Notes: generated from the sequence alone by a model not told the origin. Shown: positions 43,664-52,785, numbered from the stretch's first letter. The stretch is 64,000 nucleotides of DNA from Pseudomonas hygromyciniae (GCF_016925675.1 NZ_CP070507.1:124001-188000); one strand, 5' to 3'. Numbers and translations: made by a program.

Positions 43664-44221
43664 ATGCACCACCTTAAATCTCTCCTGCCGCTAGGCCTGG
43701 CCATTGGCTTGGCGATCACAGCGGGTTGTGCCAACAAGCCAGAACCCCCTGCCTTGGGAACAGCGTTCGAAGTATCAAGCTACGAACCTGACATGCGCGA
43801 ATACCACACTAGCTGGGGGCATACCGGCCGAGGCGGTGCAGCGCTGCGAAAGCCTGCCTATCAACCAGTTCTTGGCAGCCTCGACGTTCTCGAGATCACT
43901 GCAGGGAAACTTCACCCAGAACTGCAAGCACGTTTCACAACGAACGATAGCGTTTCTGTCCCCTCCTCCGTGTACCAGGCCAACTGTGCGGACTCTACGA
44001 ATGTGGCGCAGACCTTCGCTCTGGGCCAACCCGCGGCAAGCGAGCGCATCGTTACCTTGGCTAACGCGGCCGGTTCAGTTGACGAGTACATAACCGTCCG
44101 GAACAAGCTCTGCAAAGGTGCGCAACGGTTGAGCTACGAGGAGTGGGTGATTCTCGTTGAGGGCACCCCAAAGGATGTCCCACTTCACCTGAAACAGTCT
44201 CTTTCCCCCTCCTACAAGTGA
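43664..44221 (+). CDS. Transfer-linked lipoprotein (185 aa)
   Basis: A lipoprotein signal with lipobox LAITAGC (Cys22). The mature part is about 163 residues with two Cys (ANCADS and NKLCKG) and no recognised domain. It begins a two-gene unit with a DsbA-like protein (6-nt gap) and has box G in front, so it is probably co-regulated with transfer genes. An envelope role is likely; no family is assigned. Confidence 0.6.
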   Translation: MHHLKSLLPLGLAIGLAITAGCANKPEPPALGTAFEVSSYEPDMREYHTSWGHTGRGGAALRKPAYQPVLGSLDVLEITAGKLHPELQARFTTNDSVSVPSSVYQANCADSTNVAQTFALGQPAASERIVTLANAAGSVDEYITVRNKLCKGAQRLSYEEWVILVEGTPKDVPLHLKQSLSPSYK

Positions 44222-44227
44222 TCTTTC

Positions 44228-45085
44228 ATGTCTAAATTCAATCCCACTCTCGCTACCGCCATTGGCGTTTCCCTCGTGACCTCTGCCGTTGCTATCGGAG
44301 TGTCTTCCCTCATGAGTCAAAGCTACACCGACATGGCTGTGAAGAATGCCCTTGAGGAGCAGTTACCAGGGGCAGTAGACAAAACCCTCAAGAATCGTGA
44401 GATCGAGAAGATCAACGCTGCAAAGGCAAAAATCCTTTCCAAATGGAGCGGCGCATCTGACACGTCTATTGAAGGTCGCCACATCTACGGCAACAAGGAC
44501 GCCCAGTTCACTCTGGTTGAGTTCAGTGACTTGGAATGCCCTTACTGCAAGCGTTTCCATGACACGCCAAAGCAAATGGCTGACAAGTCCGAAGGGCGTA
44601 TTAACTGGGAATGGCAGCATTACCCCCTAGCGTTCCACAACCCAGCAGCCGAAGTGGCAGCTCATGCGTCTGAGTGTGTAGCAGAGCTTGCCGGCAATAA
44701 AGCGTTCTGGGCCTTCACTGGCGAGTGGTTCGCTCGCACCCAACTGAATGGTCAAGGTGTCGAGGACGTAGAACGTCTTGCGCAGGAAGTTGGTGCTCCC
44801 CTGGATGCCTACCGTCAGTGCATGGAAAGCGGCAAGTACCAGGTCTTGATCGACAACCAGGTGAAAAAAGGCACGAATATGGGTGTGACCGGCACGCCAG
44901 CCACTGTCGTCGTCGACAACCTGACAGGTAACAAACTGCTAGTGAAAGGTGCTCAAAGCACACAGGTGCTCCTACAAACCATGCAGCAACTGGTAAAAAT
45001 GCGCGACGAGACTCCCAACCAGGAAAAGTTGGATCCCCCTTCTGCGGCCACGGTTCAGGAGATCGGTGCTCAAAAGTCTGAATAA
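44228..45085 (+). CDS. DsbA-family thiol-disulfide oxidoreductase
   Basis: 285 residues with an N-terminal membrane anchor (about 10-28), a helical linker and a DsbA domain: FTLVEFSDLECPYCKRFHDTPK (CPYC near residue 104), WEWQHYPLAFHNPAAEVAAHASEC and a cis-Pro loop GVTGTPATVVV. It is the second DsbA-like protein of the window. Its lipoprotein neighbour is a likely substrate or partner. The system may mature Cys-rich TraN and TraU. Confidence 0.85.
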   Translation: MSKFNPTLATAIGVSLVTSAVAIGVSSLMSQSYTDMAVKNALEEQLPGAVDKTLKNREIEKINAAKAKILSKWSGASDTSIEGRHIYGNKDAQFTLVEFSDLECPYCKRFHDTPKQMADKSEGRINWEWQHYPLAFHNPAAEVAAHASECVAELAGNKAFWAFTGEWFARTQLNGQGVEDVERLAQEVGAPLDAYRQCMESGKYQVLIDNQVKKGTNMGVTGTPATVVVDNLTGNKLLVKGAQSTQVLLQTMQQLVKMRDETPNQEKLDPPSAATVQEIGAQKSE

Positions 45086-45143
45086 AAGGGCCTGCCGGCT
45101 TGCTGCCGACGGCATTCGTTCGCCTTCGTGCGATTGTTACGCC

Positions 45144-45434
45144 ATGACTCAGCAGCTACACGCTCGAGCCTACCTTTGCCACGTAATACGCAGGGCTAAT
45201 AGCTGGGAAGAGGTTTTCGATCCCATTTCAGCCAATAGATACACCCTCTTTGCAAATGAAGAGGTCTTTATCGCCGCTGACCTGAGCGCAGGGCTGGTGT
45301 TCTCGGTCATAGCCGGCTGGTATTTGAGGAACGGCTTGGCCACTTTCCGGCTTCACCTAGAAGTCGACGACTGCAACCCCGCTCCGGCGGGGTTTTTCTT
45401 GTGCTTGGGATATTCGACAGCAGTGATGTACTGA
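45144..45434 (+). CDS. Doubtful ORF after dsbA-like gene
   Basis: A frame starting MTQQLHARAYLCH has protein-like composition (SWEEVFDPISANRYTLFANEEVFIAADLSAGLVFSVIAGW). However, an intrinsic terminator hairpin lies inside its 3' third, and there is no clear ribosome binding site. It may be a gene remnant whose true end lay before the terminator. Confidence 0.3.
   Translation: MTQQLHARAYLCHVIRRANSWEEVFDPISANRYTLFANEEVFIAADLSAGLVFSVIAGWYLRNGLATFRLHLEVDDCNPAPAGFFLCLGYSTAVMY
45375..45399 (+). terminator. Intrinsic terminator
   Basis: Stem AACCCCG / CGGGGTT (with CTCCGG between) followed by TTTTTCTT, upstream of the parB-like gene. Confidence 0.8.
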
Positions 45435-45468
45435 ATTGACCTCAACAAACGTATCAGGGAGATACGCC

Positions 45469-46401
45469 ATGACCGATTTACCCCGCATTGCATCGTTTCG
45501 CCAACTGGACGAGTACCTGAAGAAAATTGGTGTTCCTCGCGACGAACAGATGATCCGCAACAATATCTATATCGCACCGCTTGACTGGTTTGCTATCGAA
45601 GAAGGCTTCAATCTGAGGCCCATAGATCCTAACCATGCCGAAGGCTTCGCAAAGTCTTATGAGCTGGGCCTCTATGTGCCCCCGGTAGTCGCCGAATTGA
45701 AGATCATCGACGGCAACCCACGCCTGGTTATTCGCGAAGGTCACCATCGCCTAACTGGCGCTCTCATTGCTGATGGGCGCGGTGCAAACCTTCCTGGCCT
45801 GATGGTCAACGAGTTCAAAGGAAATCAGTCCGACGCTGTTGTGATGATGATCAAGACCAGCGAAGGAAAAGAGCTGCTGCCGCTGGAACGAGGAGAAGGC
45901 TACAAACGCCTGGCCGGGCAAAACTGGAGCCCAGCACAGATCGCCGATCGCATGAACAGGAGCATCACTCATGTTGAGCGACTGTTGCTGCTCGCCAACG
46001 CAGAAGAGAATGTCAAACAACTCGTCCGAGAGGATTTAATTAAAGCATCACCCGTTATCGATGTTCTGGCGGAACTGCGAGGAACTGGGCAGAACGCATA
46101 TCCCAAGCTGCTGGGGATGATCGAAGGTGCGAAGGCCTCAGGCCGCGCCCGCCCAACGGGCTCAGACGCCAACAAAGCGCTTGGTAAGTTCAAGGTAACG
46201 CCTAAGGAGGCAATGAGCGCGTTCAGCGCACTGAGCGGCCTTACAGGAAGCTTGCGACATCAGCTCAAGTACGGAGGCGATGCACAGCATGAGTTGCGGC
46301 TTGACTCAAAGGCGGCGGAATCGCTGCTGAAGATCCTGGATAAGTACGAGGCCAGCCAGAATACGGCTGAAGCCGGAGGAGCCAGTGATGCTGCACATTG
46401 A
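45469..46401 (+). CDS. ParB/Srx-domain DNA-binding protein
   Basis: 310 residues from ATG 45469 (GGGAGATACGCC upstream). It has a ParB-like N-terminal domain (NLRPIDPNHAEGFAKSY; VIREGHHRLTGALIA, the RxGHHR motif) and a helix-turn-helix (WSPAQIADRMNRSITHVERLLLLANA). No ParA gene is next to it and a ParM-type system exists elsewhere, so it may act as a regulator or in another DNA transaction. It overlaps csrA by 14 nt. Confidence 0.75.
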   Translation: MTDLPRIASFRQLDEYLKKIGVPRDEQMIRNNIYIAPLDWFAIEEGFNLRPIDPNHAEGFAKSYELGLYVPPVVAELKIIDGNPRLVIREGHHRLTGALIADGRGANLPGLMVNEFKGNQSDAVVMMIKTSEGKELLPLERGEGYKRLAGQNWSPAQIADRMNRSITHVERLLLLANAEENVKQLVREDLIKASPVIDVLAELRGTGQNAYPKLLGMIEGAKASGRARPTGSDANKALGKFKVTPKEAMSAFSALSGLTGSLRHQLKYGGDAQHELRLDSKAAESLLKILDKYEASQNTAEAGGASDAAH

Positions 46402-46561
46402 GCGAAAGGTTGGGGAGTCTATTCGGCTCAGTGACAACATACAGGTGATCGTCACTAAGGCTGCGAACGGTACAGTCAGGTTGGCGTTTGATGCGCCGAA
46501 AGAGGTGAAGATCTACCGCGAAGAGATCTACCAGCGCATCCAGAACGGAAAGATGCCCTGA
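46388..46561 (+). CDS. csrA: CsrA/RsmA-family RNA-binding regulator
   Basis: 57 residues. The pattern MLHIERKVGESIRL, VIVTKAANGTVRLAFDAPKEVKIYREEIYQRIQ matches CsrA/RsmA along its length, including Arg6 and Arg44, which contact the GGA motif of target RNAs. Usual length is 61-65 residues, so the C-terminal tail is short. GGAGGAG precedes the ATG within the parB-like gene, implying coupled translation. Plasmid-borne Rsm proteins are known (RsmQ of pQBR103) and can rewire host translation. Targets may be host mRNAs, plasmid leaders or both. Confidence 0.85.
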   Translation: MLHIERKVGESIRLSDNIQVIVTKAANGTVRLAFDAPKEVKIYREEIYQRIQNGKMP

Positions 46562-46642
46562 TAGCACATTAAGCCGCTTGACTTCACTTGGGATCACCGC
46601 CGAAAACGGTAATCTATGGCTATCGAAAAAGGGAGTTTCACA

Positions 46643-47476
46643 ATGAAGAACAGCAACATATCGATCCGTACTGGGTTCCTAGCTGTGGGTATCGCCCTCT
46701 TGGTCGGGTGCTCTTCTCCGCAGAAGGTTAAATCCGTGCAACTGCCCGATCCGCAGACAGTACCTAAGGAAAAATGGTCTGATGCGATGCACGTTTTGAC
46801 TGCCATGAAGATTTCTGGCCAGCGTGACGTGCCGCGTGAAAAGGCTGAGTCGTTTGCTAGCACTGCACCTGGCAACACTGCGGCAGCAGGTGCTGATGCT
46901 GCTGTTGCTGGTGTGAGTCTGGCGGCACCTCCCAGCGGGTTTAGTGGAGGTGCTGCTGCGAGCGCAAGTCTCGGTCTTATGATCCTTGGCGGATCTAGCG
47001 ACCCTTCGCATGCAACACAGGTTGTCGCCTGGGTTCCTGCTGATCAAGCGTCCAGCCCAGCGGAAGCATCGGCTCTCGCACTGGCGAAAGTAGAGGAAGC
47101 TCGTAACAGGGTGTTCGTGAAGGGCATGTCCAAGCTGCCAATGCATGTCGGTAAATATCCCGATGGTCATTCCCGGGCTTATGCCTCTTTGGCTGATAGC
47201 TACGCTGAGAGGCCCATCCCATTTACCGACGCACCATCCCCAGCACCCGAGTTTCTGAAGTCGGCCGCAGCATACGGACCCATCTTCATCCGCGACAATC
47301 AGTTCGTCCTGGACGCCTCAAAAAATGGGATGACGGTGTCAGATGCCATGCTTCTCGCTTCGCGCAACTTACCCGCTTGGATCTACATCTACCATCCAGG
47401 CCAAAAGCTACGGAACAACTCAATTCCAGCTGCTATTTTCAATCAGGGGGAGGCGAAGTACTTCATCGGTAAGTAG
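46643..47476 (+). CDS. Lipoprotein of unknown function (277 aa)
   Basis: ATG 46643 follows GGGAG; the longer frame from 46616 has no such site. Lipobox LLVGC gives an acylated Cys near residue 23. An Ala/Gly/Ser-rich middle (about residues 70-120) and a C-terminal globular part (AAYGPIFIRDNQFVLDASKNGMTVSDAMLLASRNLPAWIYIYHPGQ) follow. It converges on traN with a strong terminator between. Envelope location is inferred; no family is recognised. Confidence 0.6.
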   Translation: MKNSNISIRTGFLAVGIALLVGCSSPQKVKSVQLPDPQTVPKEKWSDAMHVLTAMKISGQRDVPREKAESFASTAPGNTAAAGADAAVAGVSLAAPPSGFSGGAAASASLGLMILGGSSDPSHATQVVAWVPADQASSPAEASALALAKVEEARNRVFVKGMSKLPMHVGKYPDGHSRAYASLADSYAERPIPFTDAPSPAPEFLKSAAAYGPIFIRDNQFVLDASKNGMTVSDAMLLASRNLPAWIYIYHPGQKLRNNSIPAAIFNQGEAKYFIGK

Positions 47477-47490
47477 CTGACACATGAAAA

Positions 47491-47518
47491 ACAAAGCCCC
47501 GCTATGCGGGGCTTTTCT
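47491..47518. terminator. Bidirectional terminator between lipoprotein gene and traN
   Basis: Stem AAAGCCCCGC / GCGGGGCTTT with a TAT loop and an A-run/T-run pair. Confidence 0.85.
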
Positions 47519-49127
47519 ATGCCTTAGAGTTACTTCAGATCTTTTTCATACTGTTTTTTAACTCCGTCTACATCGAACCCATTCAGTCTTTCGAGGTTCC
47601 GATCCAGGGTGTTAAGCCGTTTGGTCCCTTCAGATAGACCACCAAGGCCGCTACCGCCGCCAGTTACGTCCTCAAGTGAGACCGTAGAAGCAGTCGGCAG
47701 TCTTCCTGCCAAATTTAACATCCCGATCCACTCTGAAAGGTCGACACGAGTCCAATCCATCTTCGCCATCTGAGTTGGCGTAATCCCTTCGCAGGAAGGT
47801 GTCTTGGTCTCACCCCAACCGAGCCCCAACTGCTCACGAGCGGACTCCTGGATGATTCTCGCAACCACCGATCCAAAGCAGCAATATGCCTCCCTTTTTT
47901 CAACACAAGAGCCCAATACCTTAGAGGCACAGTAGCTTCCGACGAAGTGGCATTGGCGGGTTTCCTTTTTAGCGCCCAGCTCGAACTCCTTCTCTTCGCA
48001 TTCCCATATGATGTTGATTAACAGATCGACAATCACATAAACCATGTACACCCAGCCGATAATATTCAGCACCATCGCAGCATTAGCCCCAAGGCCGGTA
48101 ACCGCACCATCAGCACCGGTAGCAAACACAGCGTCAGCCGCGGCTCCTGCGCCCATTTCTACCATTGCATCGTAAGCCTTCTGCATGAGCCAGGTTTGCA
48201 ACTTACTCAAAGCTGTTTGCTCTAAGGTGCCGCTGAGAGTCTTCTCGAAAGCGCCTGTCGCAGCATCTACGACTGTCCCCCACTGGCCCTTCACTACAGA
48301 AGTACCGGCGGCCATTACTGCGTTACTGCCGGCGGCCCAGTAGCCAGGAGAGAACAAACTACCTGTTCTGTTGAGTGCCTCAAGCGAACTAGTCATCTTG
48401 AGAGTATTCATCGTCAGGTTTACATAGTCGAAAATGCTAACGCTTTCGGGAGCTTCGCAGCAGTCGACATAACCACCAAGTGCCTTCTTGCACTCCATTG
48501 CATCGCCTTTGAAAATCTTGCACTCATTAGCCTCGTTGATGTCGGTACCGTCACCCCCACAATCGAGGTCGTGCTCTGCGAATTGAGCGACCTGAAGCAT
48601 GGCAACGGCATAGGCGAAGTCACCGCTCTTCGTATTCGAGGTGTCAAAACATTCGCTACCCATACAGCGTGCCCCACCAGGACAGTCAATTTGGGAGCCT
48701 GTATTAACAATCGTTTCATAACTCGTGTCATAACCGCAGTCCCAAATCTCCTCAAAGGCATAACAACTACCGCTTTCACCTTTAGTGCCTTCTATACATC
48801 CCTGTGAAATAAACCCACAACTCGGATCTTCTTCATACTTGGTACAGGTGTTGGTTCTCGAAGATGTAGTTCCACACCCAGTAACTCTAACTTGCTCGGC
48901 TAAGCGTGAGGTACCTAGAGGACTGGCTTTGATCTGATCATAAAGGGGCGAGCCTGGGCAAATATGGACTCCTGCTATGGTTCCGCATTCGCCTTCACTT
49001 TCGACCCCCTTAGTCACTTTAATCGAGCCCGATGTACACTCGCCATTTAGAACTGCTTTACCCTGATTAACACAGCTTTGAGGTGTCCAGACATCAGATT
49101 CGATTTTAGACATGGCGGTTGCAGGAT

Positions 49128-50213
49128 CTGAGTGCAACACGGTTATTGAATTGAAGCGGGAGCATCATGCCGCATCACCACGGCTTCTTGCATCACTTCG
49201 CCCATCACCTCGATCGGGCATTTGAAGTCGAAGCGTTTGCGCGGTCGCATATTCAGTTGCAAAGCGATGGCGTCCAGGGCTTCCTGACTATGCACCGACA
49301 AGTCCGTGCCCTTGGGCAGGTACTGGCGGATCAGTCCATTGATGTTCTCATTGCTGCCGCGTTGCCAGGGGCTGTGCGGGTCGCAGAAGTAGATCGCCAC
49401 CCCGGTCCGCTGGGTGATCTCGGCGTGCCGCGCCATCTCCCGGCCCTGGTCGTAGGTCATGCTCTTGCGCACCGCCAGCGGCATGCCATTGAGCGCCGCA
49501 CTGAAGCCCTCCAGCGCCGAGGTCGCCGTCGCGTCGGCCATCTTGATCAGCATCAGGTAGCCGCTGGTACGCTCCACCAAGGTGCCCACCGCCGAGGCAT
49601 TGGCCTTGCCCTTGATCAGGTCGCCCTCCCAATGGCCTGGCATCAGCCGGTCTTCGACCTCCGGCGGGCGCACGTGGATGCTGAGCATTTCAGGGATCTG
49701 GCCGCGCCGATCGACGCCGCCAGAGCGCGGCCTGCGACTCGTCTTGCCCTGGCGCAGGCAGATGATCAGCTCCTTGCGCAGGCCACCGACCGGCAGGGCG
49801 TAGATCGCGTTATAGATCGTCTCGCGGCAGACGTAGGCCTCTCTGAGGCTGGGTATGTTCATGCTGCGCAGCTTGCCGGCAATCTGCTCGGGAGACAAAC
49901 CCTCACGCAGCATATGGACGACCAGCTCGAAGCGCTCACTGCCCGGCAGCAGCTTGCACTGAGGCCTGCAGACCTGGCGGCGGACCTGCATCTGCTGCTG
50001 GGCAGCACAGGCCTGGTAGCGGGTGCCAGGGGGCCCGGTTGCGGCGCAGCTCCCGGCTGATGGTCGAGGGGGAGCGGCCGAGCATCCGGGCAATTCGCCG
50101 CTGGCTGAAACCTTGGGCAAGGCCGAGTTGAAGGGTCGCACGTTCGGGGATACTGAGTTCGTGATAGGACATAGTGGCAGCACCGTACCGGAAAGGTCAG
50201 GTGTTGCACTCAG
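49128..50213 (-). mobile_element. IS30-family insertion sequence in traN
   Basis: A 1086-bp element bounded by inverted 13-bp ends CTGAGTGCAACAC (left 49128-49140; right 50201-50213). It contains one transposase gene with IS30 motifs. GC content is clearly higher than in the flanking traN DNA. I see no convincing target duplication; frame restoration requires loss of at most one flanking base. Confidence 0.85.
49143..50172 (-). pseudogene. IS30-family transposase with internal frameshift
   Basis: The start (ATG 50172, MSYHELSIPERATLQLGLAQG, HTH with SPSTISRELRRN) and the DDE domain (GDLIKGKANASAVGTLVERTSGYLML, TYDQGREMARH, WQRGSNENINGLIRQYLPKGTDL) are in different frames. The switch lies at a G5 run (50029-50033; C5 in mRNA): with one base fewer the text reads RNRAPGTRYQAC. 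It may be an inactive copy, programmed slippage or a read error. The longer single frame starting at 50183 has an unnatural N-terminus. Confidence 0.7.
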
Positions 50214-51977
50214 TTTTTGCGGCCGCCCATTCTAAAACGAACCTCTCCGGAGAGCACAAACTCCAAATCGCCATCAGATTTGGTGTCCTGTATTTGTATT
50301 ATTGCTTTTAACCCATTTTCACAGGTTGGTGCCTGTATTATTCTTTGATTGATCGAAGTATCGAGTATGCCTCCGAGCCCATGCTCTGGCCATAGACCTA
50401 TTCCCATTGAGTCAATCTGACTAACCTTATCTGTGCAATATTCCTTATAATCAGCTTTGGATACACTCCCATTGAAAAGTGTTCCGTCTGAGGGTGAAAT
50501 CGTTTTCCATGTACCAGCAACAAAATCAAGTTCAGCAGTTGCTATGTCTCTGCCGTTGGCAGCAAAACGCCCTACCAAAGCTTGTGAGGCTATTTTAATA
50601 TCATGATTCACGCCGCAACTTTCTGCGCCATTCGTAGGGCACTGTTCATTTCCATTAGCATCCCTATAGCACTCCATCGGACCTTTGTAAAATGAGCACT
50701 CGGCACTCACTGTGGCCTTTTCACACAGAGGATCAATACTTGAGTGCGGCGAAGAGGTCATATCTGAACCGCAAACGCGAGCACCGTTCTTCTCAATACA
50801 GCCATTAGCGTCTACATCTGGCATGGAAGTGCAGGATATTTGAGAGTCTTTACAAAACCCATCATCTATCATGTTGAACATAGGCAGACGTTCTTTCGGC
50901 CCCCAACCGTTATCAACGAACGCTTTAGCCGGATCATATATTATTTTGATTCTTGCATACCCTTCACCGCGACCAGTAACGGACGTCCTGGTTTTGAACG
51001 TAATCACATCATTACTTTCTGTAAACTTGTCTGTTATGTCTGCGCCAGGAGATACATTCCAGTTAGTGCTACGCTCACAGCCTCCTGCCGTTTCGGGCGG
51101 AAACACTCCTGGTGTATGAGACCATAGCACTTTATCGTCAAACACAACTTCAAAGTAGTCGTCGAAAACCGCATTATCTACTGTTGCTGAAATAATTGAA
51201 TCCTTTGCGAGCACCCTAAACCTGGTGTACTCCTCAAAGATCTTGCATTGCCCACTCCAGTAGTTATCACCTACGGTTCCTACCCAGATATATAAACATC
51301 CTACACCACAGGATTGAAAGTTAGGCTGTCCAGATACATATTCGACAACGCCCACTTTATAATCATGTGTGAATTCGACGCTACCGCCTTGATCAACCAC
51401 GCGCTCGCAGGTTTTGTAATTTGCAACATGGGCGTTTTTGGTTACCGTTTCAAAAACATCTGTTCTTTTACAATCTGAGAAGTTTTGCTTGAAGCCGTCC
51501 ATAAACTCAGGGGATCTAACTTTATCTGCCTGGTTAAGCATAGGGTCTTTCGAGAGGTCCACAGAAAGTCGGTTACCGCTGTCGATTAACGTTCTATAAG
51601 CATCGCCTTCGGCCGAGCTCTCGGATTTAAGACGAGTATTCGCCTGGATCCCCATATCAATGGTCTTTACATCGTCCCCGTAAACCTTTTCCAGTGATGC
51701 TGTATCTCCAAGATCAGGGAACAGATCCTGAAGAGTAACGGAGGCGTCGCCACCATCAAAAGCCTGGAGTACTTGTTGGCCTACTGACTGCCCTGCTGAA
51801 GACCCAGCCGTCACTGCGTCAGCCCAGGCCGTGAACGTCATACTGTTAAGGTACAACCCTATAACAGTCACGTTGACCATTCGTCTCAGTGTTGTTTTCA
51901 ATGGTTGTCGCATCGATCGCATGTCCAAAAATGGGGATGCTTCGATGCTATGTGAAGGTCTGAAAGTGATGGGTCGG

Positions 51978-52002
51978 TTTCAAGCAACAAAATCGCCTGA
52001 AA
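51978..52002 (-). promoter_or_regulatory. Transfer-regulon box H
   Basis: A 25-bp TTTC-to-GAAA element with left arm TTTCAAGC, core AACAAAATC and right arm CGCCTGAAA. Its centre lies 68 nt before the traN ATG at 51922 (77 nt before the ATG at 51913). Confidence 0.6.
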
Positions 52003-52008
52003 AAGCAA

Positions 52009-52044
52009 AGCCCCGACTGGTGGGTCACCGGCCGGGGCTCGCTA
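52009..52044 (-). terminator. Terminator upstream of box H
   Basis: Stem AGCCCCG / CGGGGCT enclosing an inner CTGGTG/CACCGG stem, with a TTTGCTTTTT tract on the minus strand, after the 66-aa gene at 52054. It adjoins box H. Confidence 0.65.
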
Positions 52045-52053
52045 TATTTTTGA

Positions 52054-52251
52054 TCATGCCTCAGGTGCTACTAAGACCTGGCCATCACTCGGAATCAGGT
52101 GGTGAATAACCGCCCATGATTTTACGAACCGGGTATCAGGATCGGAGGATGAAACCGTTCTGGCGATCTGCTCGGGGACTTTGAACACCCGTCCAGACTC
52201 GACCATCAGTTCTTGAAGTTTTTGGCAAAATAGTGCGTTTGCTGCGGTCAT
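52054..52251 (-). CDS. Small hypothetical protein (65 aa)
   Basis: From ATG 52251 (GGAGAGTTG upstream) the product reads MTAANALFCQKLQELM and continues RVFKVPEQIARTVSSSDPDTRFVKSWAVIHHLIPSDGQ. It is soluble and mixed alpha/beta. A long hairpin stands in its leader and a terminator follows. Not recognised. Confidence 0.55.
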   Translation of the reverse strand: MTAANALFCQKLQELMVESGRVFKVPEQIARTVSSSDPDTRFVKSWAVIHHLIPSDGQVLVAPEA

Positions 52252-52267
52252 GTTCAACTCTCCAGGT

Positions 52268-52319
52268 GTGGGTGATCCCCGGAGCCCTTCACACGGAAGG
52301 ACTCTGGTGGATCACCCAC
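52268..52319 (-). promoter_or_regulatory. Long leader hairpin
   Basis: Outer perfect 11-bp stem GTGGGTGATCC / GGATCACCCAC with an inner GAGtCCTTC / GAAGGgCTC stem, between the 43-aa and 65-aa genes. A structurally larger relative of the hairpin family. Confidence 0.6.
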
Positions 52320-52393
52320 GGAGGGTGACCACGCAGCAGTCTAGCCGAAGCTAGACTTTAATCCGTTCACTGGGTCTACCCATGCGGGAAGAC

Positions 52394-52525
52394 TCAGTGG
52401 GCCTTGATGTTCGTGCCGTGTTTCTTGTCGAGACGATCAGCGACCACATAACCAATCACACCGGCTAGAGCCAAAACGCTGACAACCCCTACGATTGCGT
52501 AAACAAGCATCTGCATCGAGTCCAT
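52394..52525 (-). CDS. Small membrane protein (43 aa)
   Basis: Begins MDSMQMLVYAIVGVVSVLAL and spans the membrane once (about residues 6-28), with a charged C-terminal tail (ADRLDKKHGTNIKAH). AAAGGAGAATGA precedes the ATG. It overlaps the end of the upstream 68-aa membrane protein gene region within 2 nt, so the two are coupled and may form a pair. Confidence 0.6.
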   Translation of the reverse strand: MDSMQMLVYAIVGVVSVLALAGVIGYVVADRLDKKHGTNIKAH

Positions 52526-52526
52526 T

Positions 52527-52733
52527 TCATTCTCCTTTCGGATTTCTTAACGCTGTTACCAAGGATACCACCAAATCGGCGATCATCATTACCACACCAA
52601 GCACCAGACAGAACGATACGACAAGCGGATGCGTCCCTGGTGTAACGATGGAGACAAAAGCAGCAGCCAGTAAGCTGCAGCCCACGCCCATAAGTGAAGC
52701 CTTGATCCAGTCAAAAAGTATTTTCTTGAACAT
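52527..52733 (-). CDS. Small two-span membrane protein (68 aa)
   Basis: Two hydrophobic helices (about residues 13-32 and 38-58) separated by a short TPGTHP turn, with a basic N-terminus. GAGGAG lies 9 nt before ATG and is complementary to CTCCTC in the leader. It directly precedes the 43-aa membrane protein gene. Not recognised; holin-like topology is possible but unsupported. Confidence 0.6.
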   Translation of the reverse strand: MFKKILFDWIKASLMGVGCSLLAAAFVSIVTPGTHPLVVSFCLVLGVVMMIADLVVSLVTALRNPKGE

Positions 52734-52761
52734 ATTTTTTTCTCCTCAAAAAGACGAGGAG

Positions 52762-52785
52762 CCCCAACGGGATTCCCCGTCAGGG
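52762..52785 (-). promoter_or_regulatory. 5'-UTR hairpin, switch-family member
   Basis: Stem CCCTGACGGG / CCCGTTGGGG around GAAT. CTCCTC follows and is fully complementary to the GAGGAG Shine-Dalgarno of the 68-aa gene. The stop codon of the upstream 51-aa gene lies in the 5' arm. Confidence 0.6.

Larger units (their letters stand above)
47530..51922 (-). pseudogene. traN: TraN mating-pair stabilization protein, interrupted by an IS
   Basis: The N-terminal part (51922 down to about 50214) has a signal peptide and many Cys (FQSCGVGCLYIW, CEKATVSAECSFYKGPMECYRDANGNEQC). The C-terminal part (about 49127 to 47530) continues the Cys-rich TraN pattern (FIGSYCASKVLGSCVEKREAYCCF-like region) and ends in a helical tail. 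TraN is the outer-membrane adhesin that contacts recipients. The IS lies between them; joining the flanks after removing it restores one frame (GGRKN into PATAMSK or DPATAMSK). Two truncated products of about 570 and 530 residues are expected, probably non-functional. Confidence 0.82.

Noticed and set aside
49167..50060. 297-codon + strand ORF inside the IS
   Set aside because: High-GC antisense shadow of the transposase.
49120..50220. Target-site duplication of the IS
   Set aside because: The flanks (GGAT and TTTT outside the 13-bp ends) do not match by 2 or more bases, so no duplication is claimed.
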